Notes under the pieces: generated by a model
Told to the model about the DNA's origin: nothing
Seen by the model: the letters and a program-made list of their open reading frames with translations, nothing else
Database searches by the model: none
Translations under genes and position numbers: made by a program
Shown: in pieces, positions 37,018 through 46,377 of the stretch
Layout: every line of letters begins with the position of its first letter
Position numbering within the stretch: the first letter of the stretch is position 1
Source of the DNA: Urinicoccus massiliensis
GTDB taxonomy: Bacteria > Bacillota > Clostridia > Tissierellales > Peptoniphilaceae
Direction: 5' to 3'
Length of the DNA: 64,000 bases
NCBI RefSeq assembly: GCF_900120405.1
Contig: NZ_LT635493.1
Coordinates: 1,131,965-1,195,964 of the forward strand

Positions 37018-37386
37018 ATGGATATAGATAGATTTTTCAAAACGGTTTTATCACAAAATGCAGAAGAACTTAGGAAATATTTTCAAAAGAATGCTGTTAT
37101 AAAATGGCATTGCACAAATGAGTTTTTTACCTTAGATGAGTATATAAGGGCAAATTGTGAATATCCCGGAAATTGGAACGGAGAAATAGAGAGAATTGAA
37201 GAAAATGAAGATACTATTATTTTAGCTTGTCGGGTTTTTCCAACAGATAATAGTGAGTCTTTTCATGTAGTAAGTTTTATCTATCTTGAAGATAATTTGA
37301 TTGTTGATATGGATGAATATTGGTCTTATGATGGATTGGCACCAGAATGGCGTAAGAAAATGAAAATTGGGAAACGCATTAGGTAA
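37018..37386 (+). CDS. NTF2/SnoaL-like small protein
   Basis: 122 residues with the pattern of NTF2-fold proteins: helix DIDRFFKTVLSQNAEELRKYF, then strands (VIKWHCTNEFFTLDEYIRAN) and a closing DMDEYWSYDG. Members are enzymes or ligand-binding proteins of many kinds, so no function is given. The ATG at 37018 is preferred; one at 37009 is two bases after the upstream remnant. Confidence 0.65.
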   Translation: MDIDRFFKTVLSQNAEELRKYFQKNAVIKWHCTNEFFTLDEYIRANCEYPGNWNGEIERIEENEDTIILACRVFPTDNSESFHVVSFIYLEDNLIVDMDEYWSYDGLAPEWRKKMKIGKRIR

Positions 37387-37431
37387 ATTTCAATTTTGAA
37401 AATCAAGCAATTTAATAAAAACTAACACAGT

Positions 37432-37465
37432 AACAGTAAATCAAAAATGGTTTGCTGTTTTTTAT
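37432..37465 (+). terminator. Terminator, second copy of the repeated cassette
   Basis: AACAGTAAA / TTTGCTGTT (one G-T pair) followed by TTTTTAT, with the same flanks as the copy at 31984. It stands directly before tnpW. Confidence 0.78.
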
Positions 37466-37490
37466 TGTCTAAAAATGGAAAGGAGAACTT

Positions 37491-37655
37491 ATGGAAGAAG
37501 AAAGAAGAAAAATACAAGTACCACCACATAAACAGTTAGTTATGGATATTGGGAAGACAAAATATACTGTAAACCTACATTTTAAGCAAGGTACAGGCGA
37601 AACATACAAGGATAAAATATTAAAGCTAATCAAGAGAGAAACAGAAAAGATATAA
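37491..37655 (+). CDS. tnpW: TnpW family protein of IME A
   Basis: 54 residues (IGKTKYTVNLHFKQGTGETY core) behind the ribosome site AAAGGAG. It matches the transposon-encoded TnpW family of Tn4451-like elements; the IME B counterpart is at 53091. Both are the last gene before the right end. Function unknown, perhaps control of excision. Confidence 0.8.
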   Translation: MEEERRKIQVPPHKQLVMDIGKTKYTVNLHFKQGTGETYKDKILKLIKRETEKI

Positions 37656-37683
37656 ATTTTTCAAAGAAATTTTGTTTATGTCC

Positions 37684-37704
37684 TTGACAAATCTTCCCAA
37701 AAGG
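37684..37704 (+). promoter_or_regulatory. Right end of IME A with outward TTGACA box
   Basis: TTGACA at 37684-37689 is followed by 15 bases to the end of the CCAAAAGG core. Joined to the left end (29455 onward) it gives TTGACA, 17 bases, TAACCT upstream of the recombinase gene. IME B shows the same design with a better -10. Tn4451/Tn4453 are known to form the tnpX promoter this way. Confidence 0.65.
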
Positions 37705-38134
37705 CACACTTGTGTTAGAGTGTGGAAAAATGCTTTATGAAAATGGATATGACATAAAGATTTTAAATACAATAAACTTTAAAAAATCTATGAAATACAA
37801 TCCCTTTGCATACTTGAGAAGTGAAAAAGATATTTTAAAGCTTGTCCAAACCATAATTGCTAACACCAAGGGAGATGGAGAAAAGGCAGGAGAAGATTTT
37901 TGGGTAAAGGCTGAAAAGTTATATTACACTGCTCTTATTGGGTATATTTATTATGAAGCACCAGAAGAAGAAAAGAACTTTAAGACACTTTTGGATATGA
38001 TTGACGCAAGTGAAGTCAGAGAAGATGACGAGACCTATATGAACCCAATTGATAGGCTTTTTGAAGCTCTTGAAAAGAAAGACCCAAGTCATTTTGCAGT
38101 CAAGCAATATAAGAAATATAAGCTGGCAGCAGGA
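37697..38134 (+). pseudogene. virD4: virD4 coupling protein, part 2 of 3
   Basis: PKGTLVLECGKMLYENGYDIK onward continues part 1 in register after the CCAAAAGG repeat. It ends at YKLAAG, where IME B is inserted; the frame then runs 15 foreign codons and stops. It has no start codon of its own in a suitable place. The missing continuation KTAKSILISCGARLAPFD begins at 53303. Confidence 0.92.
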
Positions 38135-38230
38135 GTAATAGAATTAAGGAGAACACTTAATCACTATTTTAGTGAAATATGTACTTCTTAATTCTTTTTT
38201 TATTGAAAAATTAAGAGAAAGGGGGTAAAA

Positions 38231-40069
38231 GTGAGGAATTTTGAAAAGATAACAGCACTCTATGAGAGATTAAGTCGAGATGATGAACTTGAAGGAGAAA
38301 GTAACTCAATCGTTAATCAAAAGAAAATCCTTGAAGAATATGCAAGTAAGAATAATTTAACCAACATCATCCATTTTACAGATGACGGAATCAGCGGAAC
38401 GCAGTTTGACAGACCGGGATTTATGGCAATGATGAACGGAGTCAATCAAGGAAATATTGGTTGTATCATTGTAAAAGATATGAGCAGACTTGGCAGAGAT
38501 TATCTCAAAGTCGGTCAATGTATGGAGATACTAAGACAAAAGGGCGTAAGACTAATCGCTATCAATGATAATGTAGATAGTTTTTACAGAGAAGATGATT
38601 TTACTCCCTTTAGAAATATCATGAATGAATGGTATGCAAGAGATACATCAAGAAAAATACAATCGACTTTCAGGTCAAAAGGCGAAAGTGGGAAACATAC
38701 TGCAAGCACACCGCCTTATGGCTATATCAAAGATGAAAAAGATAAAAACAAATGGATAGTAGATGAAAAAGCAGCAGAGATAGTAAGGCGAATATTTAAC
38801 CTGACCATGCAAGGCAATGGTCCGTATCGAATAGCAAAGATATTGGAGAGTGAAAAAGTAGATATACCCGCCTATCATCAACAGAAATTAGGCTATGGAC
38901 TATATCAAAGCAAAAACTTTGAACATCCCTATCGTTGGTGCAGCTCAACAATAGCAAGCATTTTAAAGAAACAGGAATACTTGGGGCATACAGTCAATTT
39001 CAAAACAAGAAAGCACTTCAAGGACAAGAAAAGCAAATATGTATCCGAGGATAACTGGCTTATTTTTGAAAATACACACGAGCCAATCATAGACCAAGAA
39101 ACCTTTGATAATGTGCAAAGGATAAGAGGAAATGTAAAAAGGTATCCTGACGGTTGGGGAGAATATCACCCACTCACAGGACTAATGCATTGTGCAGATT
39201 GTGGGAGCAAGATGTATGTTCATAGAACAAGCAATTATAAGAATATTCCCTATTACACTTGCAGTGCCTATACCAAAACACCTTGTGGCACACTTTGTCC
39301 ATCAGCACACAGAATAAAAGCAGAAGCGGTCTTAAACCTTATTAGGGAAACACTAAAAGATATTAAAAAATACCTTAATGAAGATAATGAAGCCTTTATC
39401 CGTTCCATTCAAAATGAAATGGAAGAAAAGGAAAAAATAGAGATAGAAAAGAAACGCACAAGGCTTATTGACAGCAAAGGAAGATTACAGGAATTAGAAA
39501 GACTGATGTGTCGTATCTATGAAGATATGATCCTTAACAAAATACCAAATAGCAGATATGAAATACTAAATAACCAATATGAAACGGAGCAGATAACTTT
39601 AAGTAAAGAAATTAAGGATTTGGAGCAGCAGGTATCAAGATATGAAAAAGAAACAGACAGAGCTAAAAAATTTATATCTCTTATCAGTCGTTATGAAAAC
39701 TTTGATGAACTTACAACCACAATGATAAATGAGTTTGTAGAAAAGATTGTCGTACATGAAAGAGATAGAAAAGGAAGTCAGACATCAAAGCAAAAGATAG
39801 AAATTTACTTTAATTTCATAGGCAATTATGAACTGCCACAGGCGGAGTTAAGTGATGAAGAAAAACAAAAACTTGAGGAAGAAGAAAGAAAAATAAAGAA
39901 AAGAAAAGACAAGCTACATCAAAATTACCTGAAACGAAAAGCAAGCGGAAAACAGAAAGAGTATGAAGATAAATATAAGGCAAGGAGAGAACAGAAGAAA
40001 CAGGAGAAAATAAAGGTTTTGAAAAGAGTGGGGATACCGGTGAGTGAGTATATAAAAACAAATATTTAA
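38231..40069 (+). CDS. Large serine recombinase (TnpX-like) of IME B
   Basis: 612 residues. Resolvase domain with catalytic serine in ALYERLSRDDE and arginines in DMSRLGRDYLKVG; recombinase domain; zinc ribbon (CADCGSKM ... CGTLC); long coiled coil; DUF4368 (EIYFNFIGNYELPQ); and a basic coiled tail longer than in the IME A enzyme. GTG start after GGGGGTAAAA. It shares the architecture of the IME A enzyme but differs at many positions, in line with a different target sequence. Confidence 0.95.
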   Translation: MRNFEKITALYERLSRDDELEGESNSIVNQKKILEEYASKNNLTNIIHFTDDGISGTQFDRPGFMAMMNGVNQGNIGCIIVKDMSRLGRDYLKVGQCMEILRQKGVRLIAINDNVDSFYREDDFTPFRNIMNEWYARDTSRKIQSTFRSKGESGKHTASTPPYGYIKDEKDKNKWIVDEKAAEIVRRIFNLTMQGNGPYRIAKILESEKVDIPAYHQQKLGYGLYQSKNFEHPYRWCSSTIASILKKQEYLGHTVNFKTRKHFKDKKSKYVSEDNWLIFENTHEPIIDQETFDNVQRIRGNVKRYPDGWGEYHPLTGLMHCADCGSKMYVHRTSNYKNIPYYTCSAYTKTPCGTLCPSAHRIKAEAVLNLIRETLKDIKKYLNEDNEAFIRSIQNEMEEKEKIEIEKKRTRLIDSKGRLQELERLMCRIYEDMILNKIPNSRYEILNNQYETEQITLSKEIKDLEQQVSRYEKETDRAKKFISLISRYENFDELTTTMINEFVEKIVVHERDRKGSQTSKQKIEIYFNFIGNYELPQAELSDEEKQKLEEEERKIKKRKDKLHQNYLKRKASGKQKEYEDKYKARREQKKQEKIKVLKRVGIPVSEYIKTNI

Positions 40070-40076
40070 ACCTATC

Positions 40077-40105
40077 TTGACAAATATTGAATTTTGATTT
40101 ATTAT
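40077..40105 (+). promoter_or_regulatory. Promoter of the TetR-transporter cassette
   Basis: TTGACA (40077-40082), 17 bases, TATTAT (40100-40105), 40 bases before the TetR start. The spacer holds AAATATTGAATTT; its reverse complement recurs at 41388-41400 before the ABC genes, so both may be TetR operators. Confidence 0.75.
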
Positions 40106-40144
40106 TAAATATATATTCAGTATTGGAATAGAAAGAGGTGTGCT

Positions 40145-40717
40145 ATGGCACAAGTATTAAAAGAAGAAGTTAGAAATAGAATACTCGAAGCAGCAGAAAA
40201 AGTATTTTATAAAAAGGATTATAGAGGTGCCAAATTAACAGAAATTGCAAAAGAAGCAGATATTCCTGTGGCACTAATTTATACCTATTTCAAAAATAAG
40301 GCAGTTTTGTTTGATGCAGTAGTAAGTTCTGTTTATATAAACTTCGAGTCAGCTTTTAATGAGGAAGAATCTTTGGAAAAAGGTTCTGCTTCTGAAAGGT
40401 TTGATGAAGTTGGAGAAAATTATATTCATGAACTTTTAAAAGATCGTAAGAAGTTAATTATTTTAATGGATAAAAGCTCAGGTACAAAGCATACAGAAGC
40501 AAAACAAAAACTCATATCGCAAATGCAGGTTCATATTGAAGTAAGTTTAAAAAGACAATCGAAACAGGAATATGATCCAATGCTTGCCCATATTTTAGCC
40601 AGTAACTTTACAGAGGGACTTCTTGAAATAGCAAGGCATTATCAAAGTGAAAAGTGGGCAAAAGATATGCTAAAACTTATTGCAAAGTGTTATTACAAGG
40701 GAGTGGAATCATTGTAA
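40145..40717 (+). CDS. TetR family regulator
   Basis: 190 residues. N-terminal HTH (RILEAAEKVFYKKDYRGAKLTEIAKEADIPVALIYTYFKNK) is the classic TetR domain; the rest is a helical ligand-binding domain. It stands first in the cassette and probably represses itself and the transporter genes, releasing in response to the transported compound. Confidence 0.9.
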   Translation: MAQVLKEEVRNRILEAAEKVFYKKDYRGAKLTEIAKEADIPVALIYTYFKNKAVLFDAVVSSVYINFESAFNEEESLEKGSASERFDEVGENYIHELLKDRKKLIILMDKSSGTKHTEAKQKLISQMQVHIEVSLKRQSKQEYDPMLAHILASNFTEGLLEIARHYQSEKWAKDMLKLIAKCYYKGVESL

Positions 40718-40767
40718 GTTGATTTGATATTTAAATGCGATAAATTTAAATTTTTGGAGGAGATATT

Positions 40768-41286
40768 TTGAAGATATATAAAGATAAAGAAGAACTGAAA
40801 TCTGAGATAAATAAAAGTTTTGAAAAGTATATTTCTGAATTTGATATTATTCCTGAATCTCTCAAAGATAAGAGAGTCCCTGAAGTTGACAGAACACCAG
40901 CAGAAAATCTTGCTTATCAACTCGGATGGACAACATTAGTTTTGAAATGGGAAAAAGATGAGAAAAACGGTTTTGAAGTAAAGACACCGTCGGATATGTT
41001 TAAATGGAATCAACTTGGAGAATTATATCAGTGGTTTACCGATACTTATGCTCATTTATCGATAGAAGAATTAAAGAAACGATTGAAAGAAAATATTATA
41101 TCTATCTATACAATGATTGATACACTAAGTGAAGAAGAATTATTTCAACCGCATATGAGAAAATGGGCTGATGAAGCTACTAAAACAGCGACATGGGAAG
41201 TTTATAAGTTTATTCATGTTAATACGGTTGCCCCTTTTGGAACGTTTAGAACTAAGATTAGAAAATGGAAAAAGATTGTGCTATAA
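40768..41286 (+). CDS. ClbS/DfsB family four-helix protein
   Basis: 172 residues starting at TTG after TTGGAGGAG. MKIYKDKEELKSEINKSF and FDIIPESLKDKRVPEVDRTPAENLAYQLGW match the ClbS/DfsB (DUF1706) family. ClbS of colibactin producers hydrolyses the toxin's cyclopropane warhead and also binds DNA; most relatives are uncharacterised. Here it lies between a TetR gene and transporters, so it might protect against, or modify, a small molecule handled by them. Confidence 0.82.
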   Translation: MKIYKDKEELKSEINKSFEKYISEFDIIPESLKDKRVPEVDRTPAENLAYQLGWTTLVLKWEKDEKNGFEVKTPSDMFKWNQLGELYQWFTDTYAHLSIEELKKRLKENIISIYTMIDTLSEEELFQPHMRKWADEATKTATWEVYKFIHVNTVAPFGTFRTKIRKWKKIVL

Positions 41287-41338
41287 TTTTTGATTTGCTG
41301 ATACAGTAATTTAAAAAAATATAGTGATCGGATAAAAT

Positions 41339-41370
41339 AGACTTTGCGTAATCAGCAAAGTCTTACTTTA
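41339..41370 (+). terminator. Terminator after the ClbS-like gene
   Basis: AGACTTTGC / GCAAAGTCT stem with a seven-base loop, then TTACTTT. It separates the TetR-clbS pair from the transporter genes. Confidence 0.7.
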
Positions 41371-41387
41371 AACCTTAATACTGAATT

Positions 41388-41400
41388 GAAATTCAATATT
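41388..41400. promoter_or_regulatory. Candidate TetR operator before the ABC genes
   Basis: AAATTCAATATT here is the reverse complement of AATATTGAATTT in the cassette promoter near 40085. Shared words at the two transcription starts suggest one regulator, presumably the adjacent TetR protein. Confidence 0.45.
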
Positions 41401-41426
41401 ATTCAATTTTGAAAGGAGAGTTGTTC

Positions 41427-43166
41427 ATGCCGGAAAAAGAATTAAGGAAAAAAGTGATTGGGAAAAATAGTTTATCCAATTCACTTCTTGCTTTAAAAAT
41501 AGTATTTGATTTGATACCACAAATCTTACTTGTATATTTGATTAGTTCTTTAATCACAAACAATATTAACGAAGGTAATTTAAAGTATATATTCTTGGGA
41601 ATCTTTATATCGTTTGTATTAAAAGGAGTGTTTTATTATTTTGCAACAAAGGTTGCCCATGAGAAAGCATACGAAAAATTAACAGAACTTAGGTTAGATA
41701 TTATCGGTCATCTGAAAAAACTAAGTTTGGGATTCTTTAAAGAACATAATACAGGAGAGCTTACCAACATTGTTCAACATGATGTAGAGCAAGTGGAAGT
41801 ATACCTTGCCCATGGTCTTCCTGAAATAATGGCAGTTACACTTCTGCCTACCATTATTTTTGTAGCTATGATTTTTGTTGATTGGCGTCTTGCTCTTGGA
41901 ATGATTGCTGGAGTTCCACTCATGTATTTGGTAAAAGTTCTTTCACAGAAAACAATGGATAAAAACTTTGCTATTTACTTTAACCATGAAAATAAGATGA
42001 GAGAAGAGCTAATGGAATATGTAAAAAATATTTCTGTGATTAAGGCTTTTGCTAAAGAAGAGGAGATTAGTGAAAGAACATTAAAAACGGCAAGAGAATA
42101 TATTTACTGGGTTAAAAAGAGCATGGGAGCAATTACAATTCCAATGGGACTCATTGACATATTTATGGAAATTGGAGTAGTTATTGTCATGATTTTGGGA
42201 AGTATATTTCTTTACTATGGAAATATTACAACCCCTAATTTTATACTTGCCATTATTTTATCGTCTGCTTTTACTGCATCTATAAGTAAGACGGCTACAT
42301 TGCAACATTTTTCTATTGTGTTTAAGGAAGCACTAAAGGCGATTGGAAAAGTTTTAACAGTTCCGCTTCCAAAGAAAAAGACAGAACAAGGTTTAGAATT
42401 TGGAAATATAGAATTTAAAGATGTGAATTTTGCATACGGAAAAGATAGCTTTGAGCTTAAACATATCAATTTGAATTTTAAGAAAAATAGTTTGAACGCC
42501 TTTGTAGGAGCAAGTGGTTGTGGGAAAAGTACTGTATCTAATTTGCTTATGGGATTTTGGGATGCAGATGAAGGACAAATACTGATAAATGGAAAAGATA
42601 TAAAAGAATATAGTCAAGATAATATCTCAATGCTGATTGGTAGTGTGCAACAAGAAGTTATCCTTTTTGATTTAAGTATTTTTGAAAATATAGCAATTGG
42701 AAAACTAAATGCAACAAAAGAAGAAGTCATAGAAGCTGCTAAAAAAGCAAGATGCCATGATTTTATTTCAGCATTGCCAAATGGATATGAAACACGAGTA
42801 GGTGAAATGGGAGTTAAGTTATCTGGTGGAGAAAAACAAAGAATCTCCATAGCAAGAATGATACTGAAAAATGCACCGATTTTAATATTAGATGAAGCAA
42901 TGGCAGCTGTTGATAGTGAAAATGAAAGACTAATCGGCGAAGCAATTGACGATTTAAGCAAGGATAAAACCATTATTACAATTGCTCATCATCTAAACAC
43001 AATTAGAGATTCAGACCAAATTATAGTTATGGATAAGGGTGTTGTTCTTGATGCAGGAAGCCATGAAGAGTTGATGAAAAGATGTGAGTTCTATAAGGAT
43101 ATGGTTGAAGCACAGAACAAGGTAGATAGATGGAATTTGAAAGAGGTGGTAACAGAAAATGTTTAG
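41427..43166 (+). CDS. ABC transporter permease-ATPase, YbtP-like half
   Basis: 579 residues: six membrane helices (about 15-300) and an ATPase domain with Walker A GASGCGKST, signature LSGGEKQR and Walker B ILILDEAMAAVD. This fold is exporter-like, but pairs of this type (YbtP/YbtQ, IrtAB) import metal-siderophores. It overlaps the partner gene by eight bases. The ATG at 41427 follows GAAAGGAGAG. Confidence 0.9.
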   Translation: MPEKELRKKVIGKNSLSNSLLALKIVFDLIPQILLVYLISSLITNNINEGNLKYIFLGIFISFVLKGVFYYFATKVAHEKAYEKLTELRLDIIGHLKKLSLGFFKEHNTGELTNIVQHDVEQVEVYLAHGLPEIMAVTLLPTIIFVAMIFVDWRLALGMIAGVPLMYLVKVLSQKTMDKNFAIYFNHENKMREELMEYVKNISVIKAFAKEEEISERTLKTAREYIYWVKKSMGAITIPMGLIDIFMEIGVVIVMILGSIFLYYGNITTPNFILAIILSSAFTASISKTATLQHFSIVFKEALKAIGKVLTVPLPKKKTEQGLEFGNIEFKDVNFAYGKDSFELKHINLNFKKNSLNAFVGASGCGKSTVSNLLMGFWDADEGQILINGKDIKEYSQDNISMLIGSVQQEVILFDLSIFENIAIGKLNATKEEVIEAAKKARCHDFISALPNGYETRVGEMGVKLSGGEKQRISIARMILKNAPILILDEAMAAVDSENERLIGEAIDDLSKDKTIITIAHHLNTIRDSDQIIVMDKGVVLDAGSHEELMKRCEFYKDMVEAQNKVDRWNLKEVVTENV

Positions 43167-44868
43167 AGAAATGTTAAAGCTGCTTACAAAAACCGGCAAG
43201 AGAGATTTGATTATATCAAGTGTATTCTTTGCCCTTTATGGACTAAGCTCCATAGCCATGATTGTTATCGTATTTTCTATACTGTTTCAGATATTTGATG
43301 GGACGAGTTTAGCAAGTTTATATAAAGGTTTTATTGCAATTGGGTTACTTGTAGTATTCAAAGGCATTTGTAATATGGTTGCAGATATGAAAAAGCATAG
43401 TGCAGGTTTTGATATTGTTCAGCAAATCAGAGAACGCATGATTATTAAATTGAAAAAATTCAGTTTGGGATTTTATACCAATGAAAGACTGGGAGAGATC
43501 AATACAATTTTACACAAAGATGTTGATAATATGTCTCTTGTTGTAGGACACATGTGGTCGAGAATGTTTGGCGATTTTTTGATAGGTGCAGTCGTATTTA
43601 TCGGTCTTGCAAGTATTGATTTCAAACTTGCTATTCTAATGGCTGTATCTGTTCCGATTGCACTTGTCTTTCTATATCTGACAATTAAGCAATCTGAAAG
43701 AATAGAGAATCAGAATAATTCAGCACTTCTTGATATGGTTAGCTTATTTGTTGAATATGTTAGAGGAATACCTGTACTAAAGAGTTTTTCAAACAATAAA
43801 AGCTTGGATAATGAGCTTATGAACAAGACAAAAAAGTTTGGAGAAACAAGCAAAGTAGCTTCAAGATTCAAGGCAAAACAGCTATCTATATTTGGGTTTT
43901 TACTGGATATTGGATATTTAGTTCTTTTAATTGCAGGAGCAATACTTGTTATAAAGGGAAGTCTTGATGTACTTAATTTTATTATCTTTGCAGTAATTTC
44001 AAAAGAGTTTTATAAGCCGTTCGCTTCTATGGAACAACACTATATGAACTATGTTTCGGCGGTAGATAGTTACGAAAGACTTTCAAGAATTTTATATGCA
44101 GATGTAATCCCGGATAAAGTGAATGGAATTGTTCCGAAAGATAATGATATAGCTTTTGATAACATTGGATTTTCCTATGAAAAAGATGAATTTAAAATGG
44201 AAAAATTGAGCTTTTCTATTGCTGAAAAAACAATGACAGCCTTAGTTGGAGAATCAGGTAGTGGAAAGACCACTATAACCAACTTACTTCTAAGATTTTA
44301 TGATGTGCATAAAGGAAAAATTACACTCGGAGGAATTGATATAAGGGATATTCCTTATGATGAGCTTTTAGACCGTATTAGCATTGTCATGCAGAATGTT
44401 CAATTGTTTGATAACACGATTGAAGAAAATATCAGAGTAGGTAAAAAAGGAGCTACAAAAGAGGAAATCATTGAAGCTGCAAAGAAAGCAAGAATACATG
44501 ATTTCATTATGAGTTTACCAAAAGGTTATGAAACTGATATTGGCGAAAATGGAGGAATTTTATCAGGTGGACAAAGACAAAGAATATCTATTGCAAGAGC
44601 TTTTCTAAAAGATGCACCGATTTTAATTCTTGATGAAATGACAAGTAATGTTGATCCTGTAAATGAATCTTTGATACAGGATGCTATTACAGAACTTGCA
44701 AAGAATAGAACTGTACTTGTAGTGGCTCATCATTTAAAAACAATTCAAAAAGCTGACCAAATTCTCGTATTTCAAAAAGGAAATTTACTTGAAAAAGGAA
44801 AGCATGGTGAACTTCTTGCGAAAAATGGTTACTACACAAAATTATGGAAAGCTCAGTACGAGGTATAA
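43159..44868 (+). CDS. ABC transporter permease-ATPase, YbtQ-like half
   Basis: 569 residues with six N-terminal helices and an ATPase domain: Walker A GESGSGKTT, signature LSGGQRQR, Walker B ILILDEMTSNVD. It forms a heterodimer with the preceding gene product. Both catalytic glutamates are present, so both sites should hydrolyse ATP. The stop is followed two bases later by the next start. Confidence 0.9.
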   Translation: MFREMLKLLTKTGKRDLIISSVFFALYGLSSIAMIVIVFSILFQIFDGTSLASLYKGFIAIGLLVVFKGICNMVADMKKHSAGFDIVQQIRERMIIKLKKFSLGFYTNERLGEINTILHKDVDNMSLVVGHMWSRMFGDFLIGAVVFIGLASIDFKLAILMAVSVPIALVFLYLTIKQSERIENQNNSALLDMVSLFVEYVRGIPVLKSFSNNKSLDNELMNKTKKFGETSKVASRFKAKQLSIFGFLLDIGYLVLLIAGAILVIKGSLDVLNFIIFAVISKEFYKPFASMEQHYMNYVSAVDSYERLSRILYADVIPDKVNGIVPKDNDIAFDNIGFSYEKDEFKMEKLSFSIAEKTMTALVGESGSGKTTITNLLLRFYDVHKGKITLGGIDIRDIPYDELLDRISIVMQNVQLFDNTIEENIRVGKKGATKEEIIEAAKKARIHDFIMSLPKGYETDIGENGGILSGGQRQRISIARAFLKDAPILILDEMTSNVDPVNESLIQDAITELAKNRTVLVVAHHLKTIQKADQILVFQKGNLLEKGKHGELLAKNGYYTKLWKAQYEV

Positions 44869-44870
44869 TC

Positions 44871-46376
44871 ATGATTTTGTTAAAAAATGTTTCTTATGAA
44901 TGGGAAGATGGGCGAACTGCTTTAAAAAATATCAATCTTGAAATTAAAAAAGGTGAATTTGTTTTAATTTCAGGGAAAAGTGGAAGTGGTAAAAGTACTC
45001 TTGGAAGTGTAATGAATGGTCTTATTCCACATTATTACAAAGGCAAAATGCAAGGAGAAGCCTTTGCGTCCGGAAAAGATATAAGCAAATTATCGCTTCA
45101 TGAAATAGGGCGTATTGTAGGTACTGTATTTCAAGATCCAAGAAGTCAATTTTTCACGACAACGACAGATGAAGAAATAGCTTTTGGGCTTCAAACTATC
45201 TGCAAATCAAGATATGAAATCAAACAGAGAGTAGAAGAAGTATATGCAGAGCTGGATATTGAGGAACTGAAAGGAAAATCTGTTTTTGAATTATCAAGCG
45301 GGCAGAAACAAAAGATAGCTATTGCAAGCATCTATGCAATGAATCCGAAAGTTTTAATTTTAGATGAGCCTTCAGCAAATTTGGATATGAAAGCAACATT
45401 TGACCTATTTTTAATTTTGGAAAAATTAAAGAAAAAGGGAACAACTGTTGTTCTAATTGAACATCGTTTGTACTATGTAAAATCTTTATTTGACCGTTTT
45501 CTTTTGGTTAAAGATGGAGAGATTGCACAGGACTTGAGTCGGGAAGAAGTTATCCATCTTGAAGGGAAGTTTTGGGATGATAATGGACTAAGAACTCTTG
45601 AATTAAAAGAATACAGGATAAGTGAGAAGAAAGATTTATATCAATTAAATGATGAAAGTATCAGTGGGAAAGGCTTGAAATTTTGTTACCCAAGTGCAAC
45701 TAAGGTTGGAAATAAGCAAAATCAATACATCTTAAATCATCTTGATTTCAATATGGAGTGTGGAAAAGCCATTGGTCTTATTGGGTTAAATGGTACTGGG
45801 AAAACTACTTTTGCAAGGGTAATTTCAGGACTTGAGAAGATAAAAGAGGGGAAAATATGGGCGGAAAAAGATAAAGAGTTGAATCGTAAAGATTTAATGG
45901 ATATGTCATATTTTGTATTTCAGGATTCAGACTATCAGTTATTTTCGGAAAGTGTACTTGATGAAATGCTGCTTGGTATTTCAAATAAAGATAAAAAAGA
46001 AAATACCCAAAAGGCAAAGTCTATTTTGAATGTTCTTGGCTTAGATAAATATATAGATAAGCATCCGTTTGCTTTATCAAGAGGAGAAAAACAAAGACTG
46101 ACAATAGCTTGTGGAATGATGAAACAGGCAAAAGTTTTCATCTATGATGAACCAACATCAGGTTGTGATAAAGACTCAATGCTTTCAGTCGCAAAACTGA
46201 TTGAAGAACAATTAAAAAAAGGGATAACAGTTTTGGTAATAAGTCATGATTTTGAGTTTTTAGCGAACACAGTGAGTAAGCTCTGGGTAATGGGAGATGG
46301 AAAAATAGAAAGTGTTTTGAATATGAGTGAAAGTAATAAAATTCTCATATTGGACAAGATGAGAGGAGGTAGATAA
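44871..46376 (+). CDS. Dual-domain ECF-type ABC ATPase
   Basis: 501 residues with two ATPase domains: Walker A SGKSGSGKST and later GLNGTGKTT, signatures LSSGQKQK and LSRGEKQR, and both Walker B motifs (LILDEPSANLD, FIYDEPTSGCD). It would replace the usual EcfA/EcfA' pair. The ATG at 44871 follows GAGGT; an upstream in-frame ATG lies inside the previous gene. Partners EcfT and the S-component follow. Confidence 0.92.
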   Translation: MILLKNVSYEWEDGRTALKNINLEIKKGEFVLISGKSGSGKSTLGSVMNGLIPHYYKGKMQGEAFASGKDISKLSLHEIGRIVGTVFQDPRSQFFTTTTDEEIAFGLQTICKSRYEIKQRVEEVYAELDIEELKGKSVFELSSGQKQKIAIASIYAMNPKVLILDEPSANLDMKATFDLFLILEKLKKKGTTVVLIEHRLYYVKSLFDRFLLVKDGEIAQDLSREEVIHLEGKFWDDNGLRTLELKEYRISEKKDLYQLNDESISGKGLKFCYPSATKVGNKQNQYILNHLDFNMECGKAIGLIGLNGTGKTTFARVISGLEKIKEGKIWAEKDKELNRKDLMDMSYFVFQDSDYQLFSESVLDEMLLGISNKDKKENTQKAKSILNVLGLDKYIDKHPFALSRGEKQRLTIACGMMKQAKVFIYDEPTSGCDKDSMLSVAKLIEEQLKKGITVLVISHDFEFLANTVSKLWVMGDGKIESVLNMSESNKILILDKMRGGR

Positions 46377-46377
46377 C

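Larger units (their letters stand above)
29455..37704. mobile_element. IME A, Tn4451-family mobilizable element inserted in virD4
   Basis: Bounded by the direct repeat CCAAAAGG (29447-29454 and 37697-37704). Removing 29455-37704 restores virD4 in frame (DPKG|TLVLECG). Contents in order: serine recombinase, methyltransferase, DUF3847 gene, candidate oriT, MobA/MobL relaxase, bile salt hydrolase-like gene, cardiolipin synthase, NTF2-like genes, tnpW. This is the plan of Tn4451-type elements, which move by a large serine recombinase and are mobilized in trans. Confidence 0.9.
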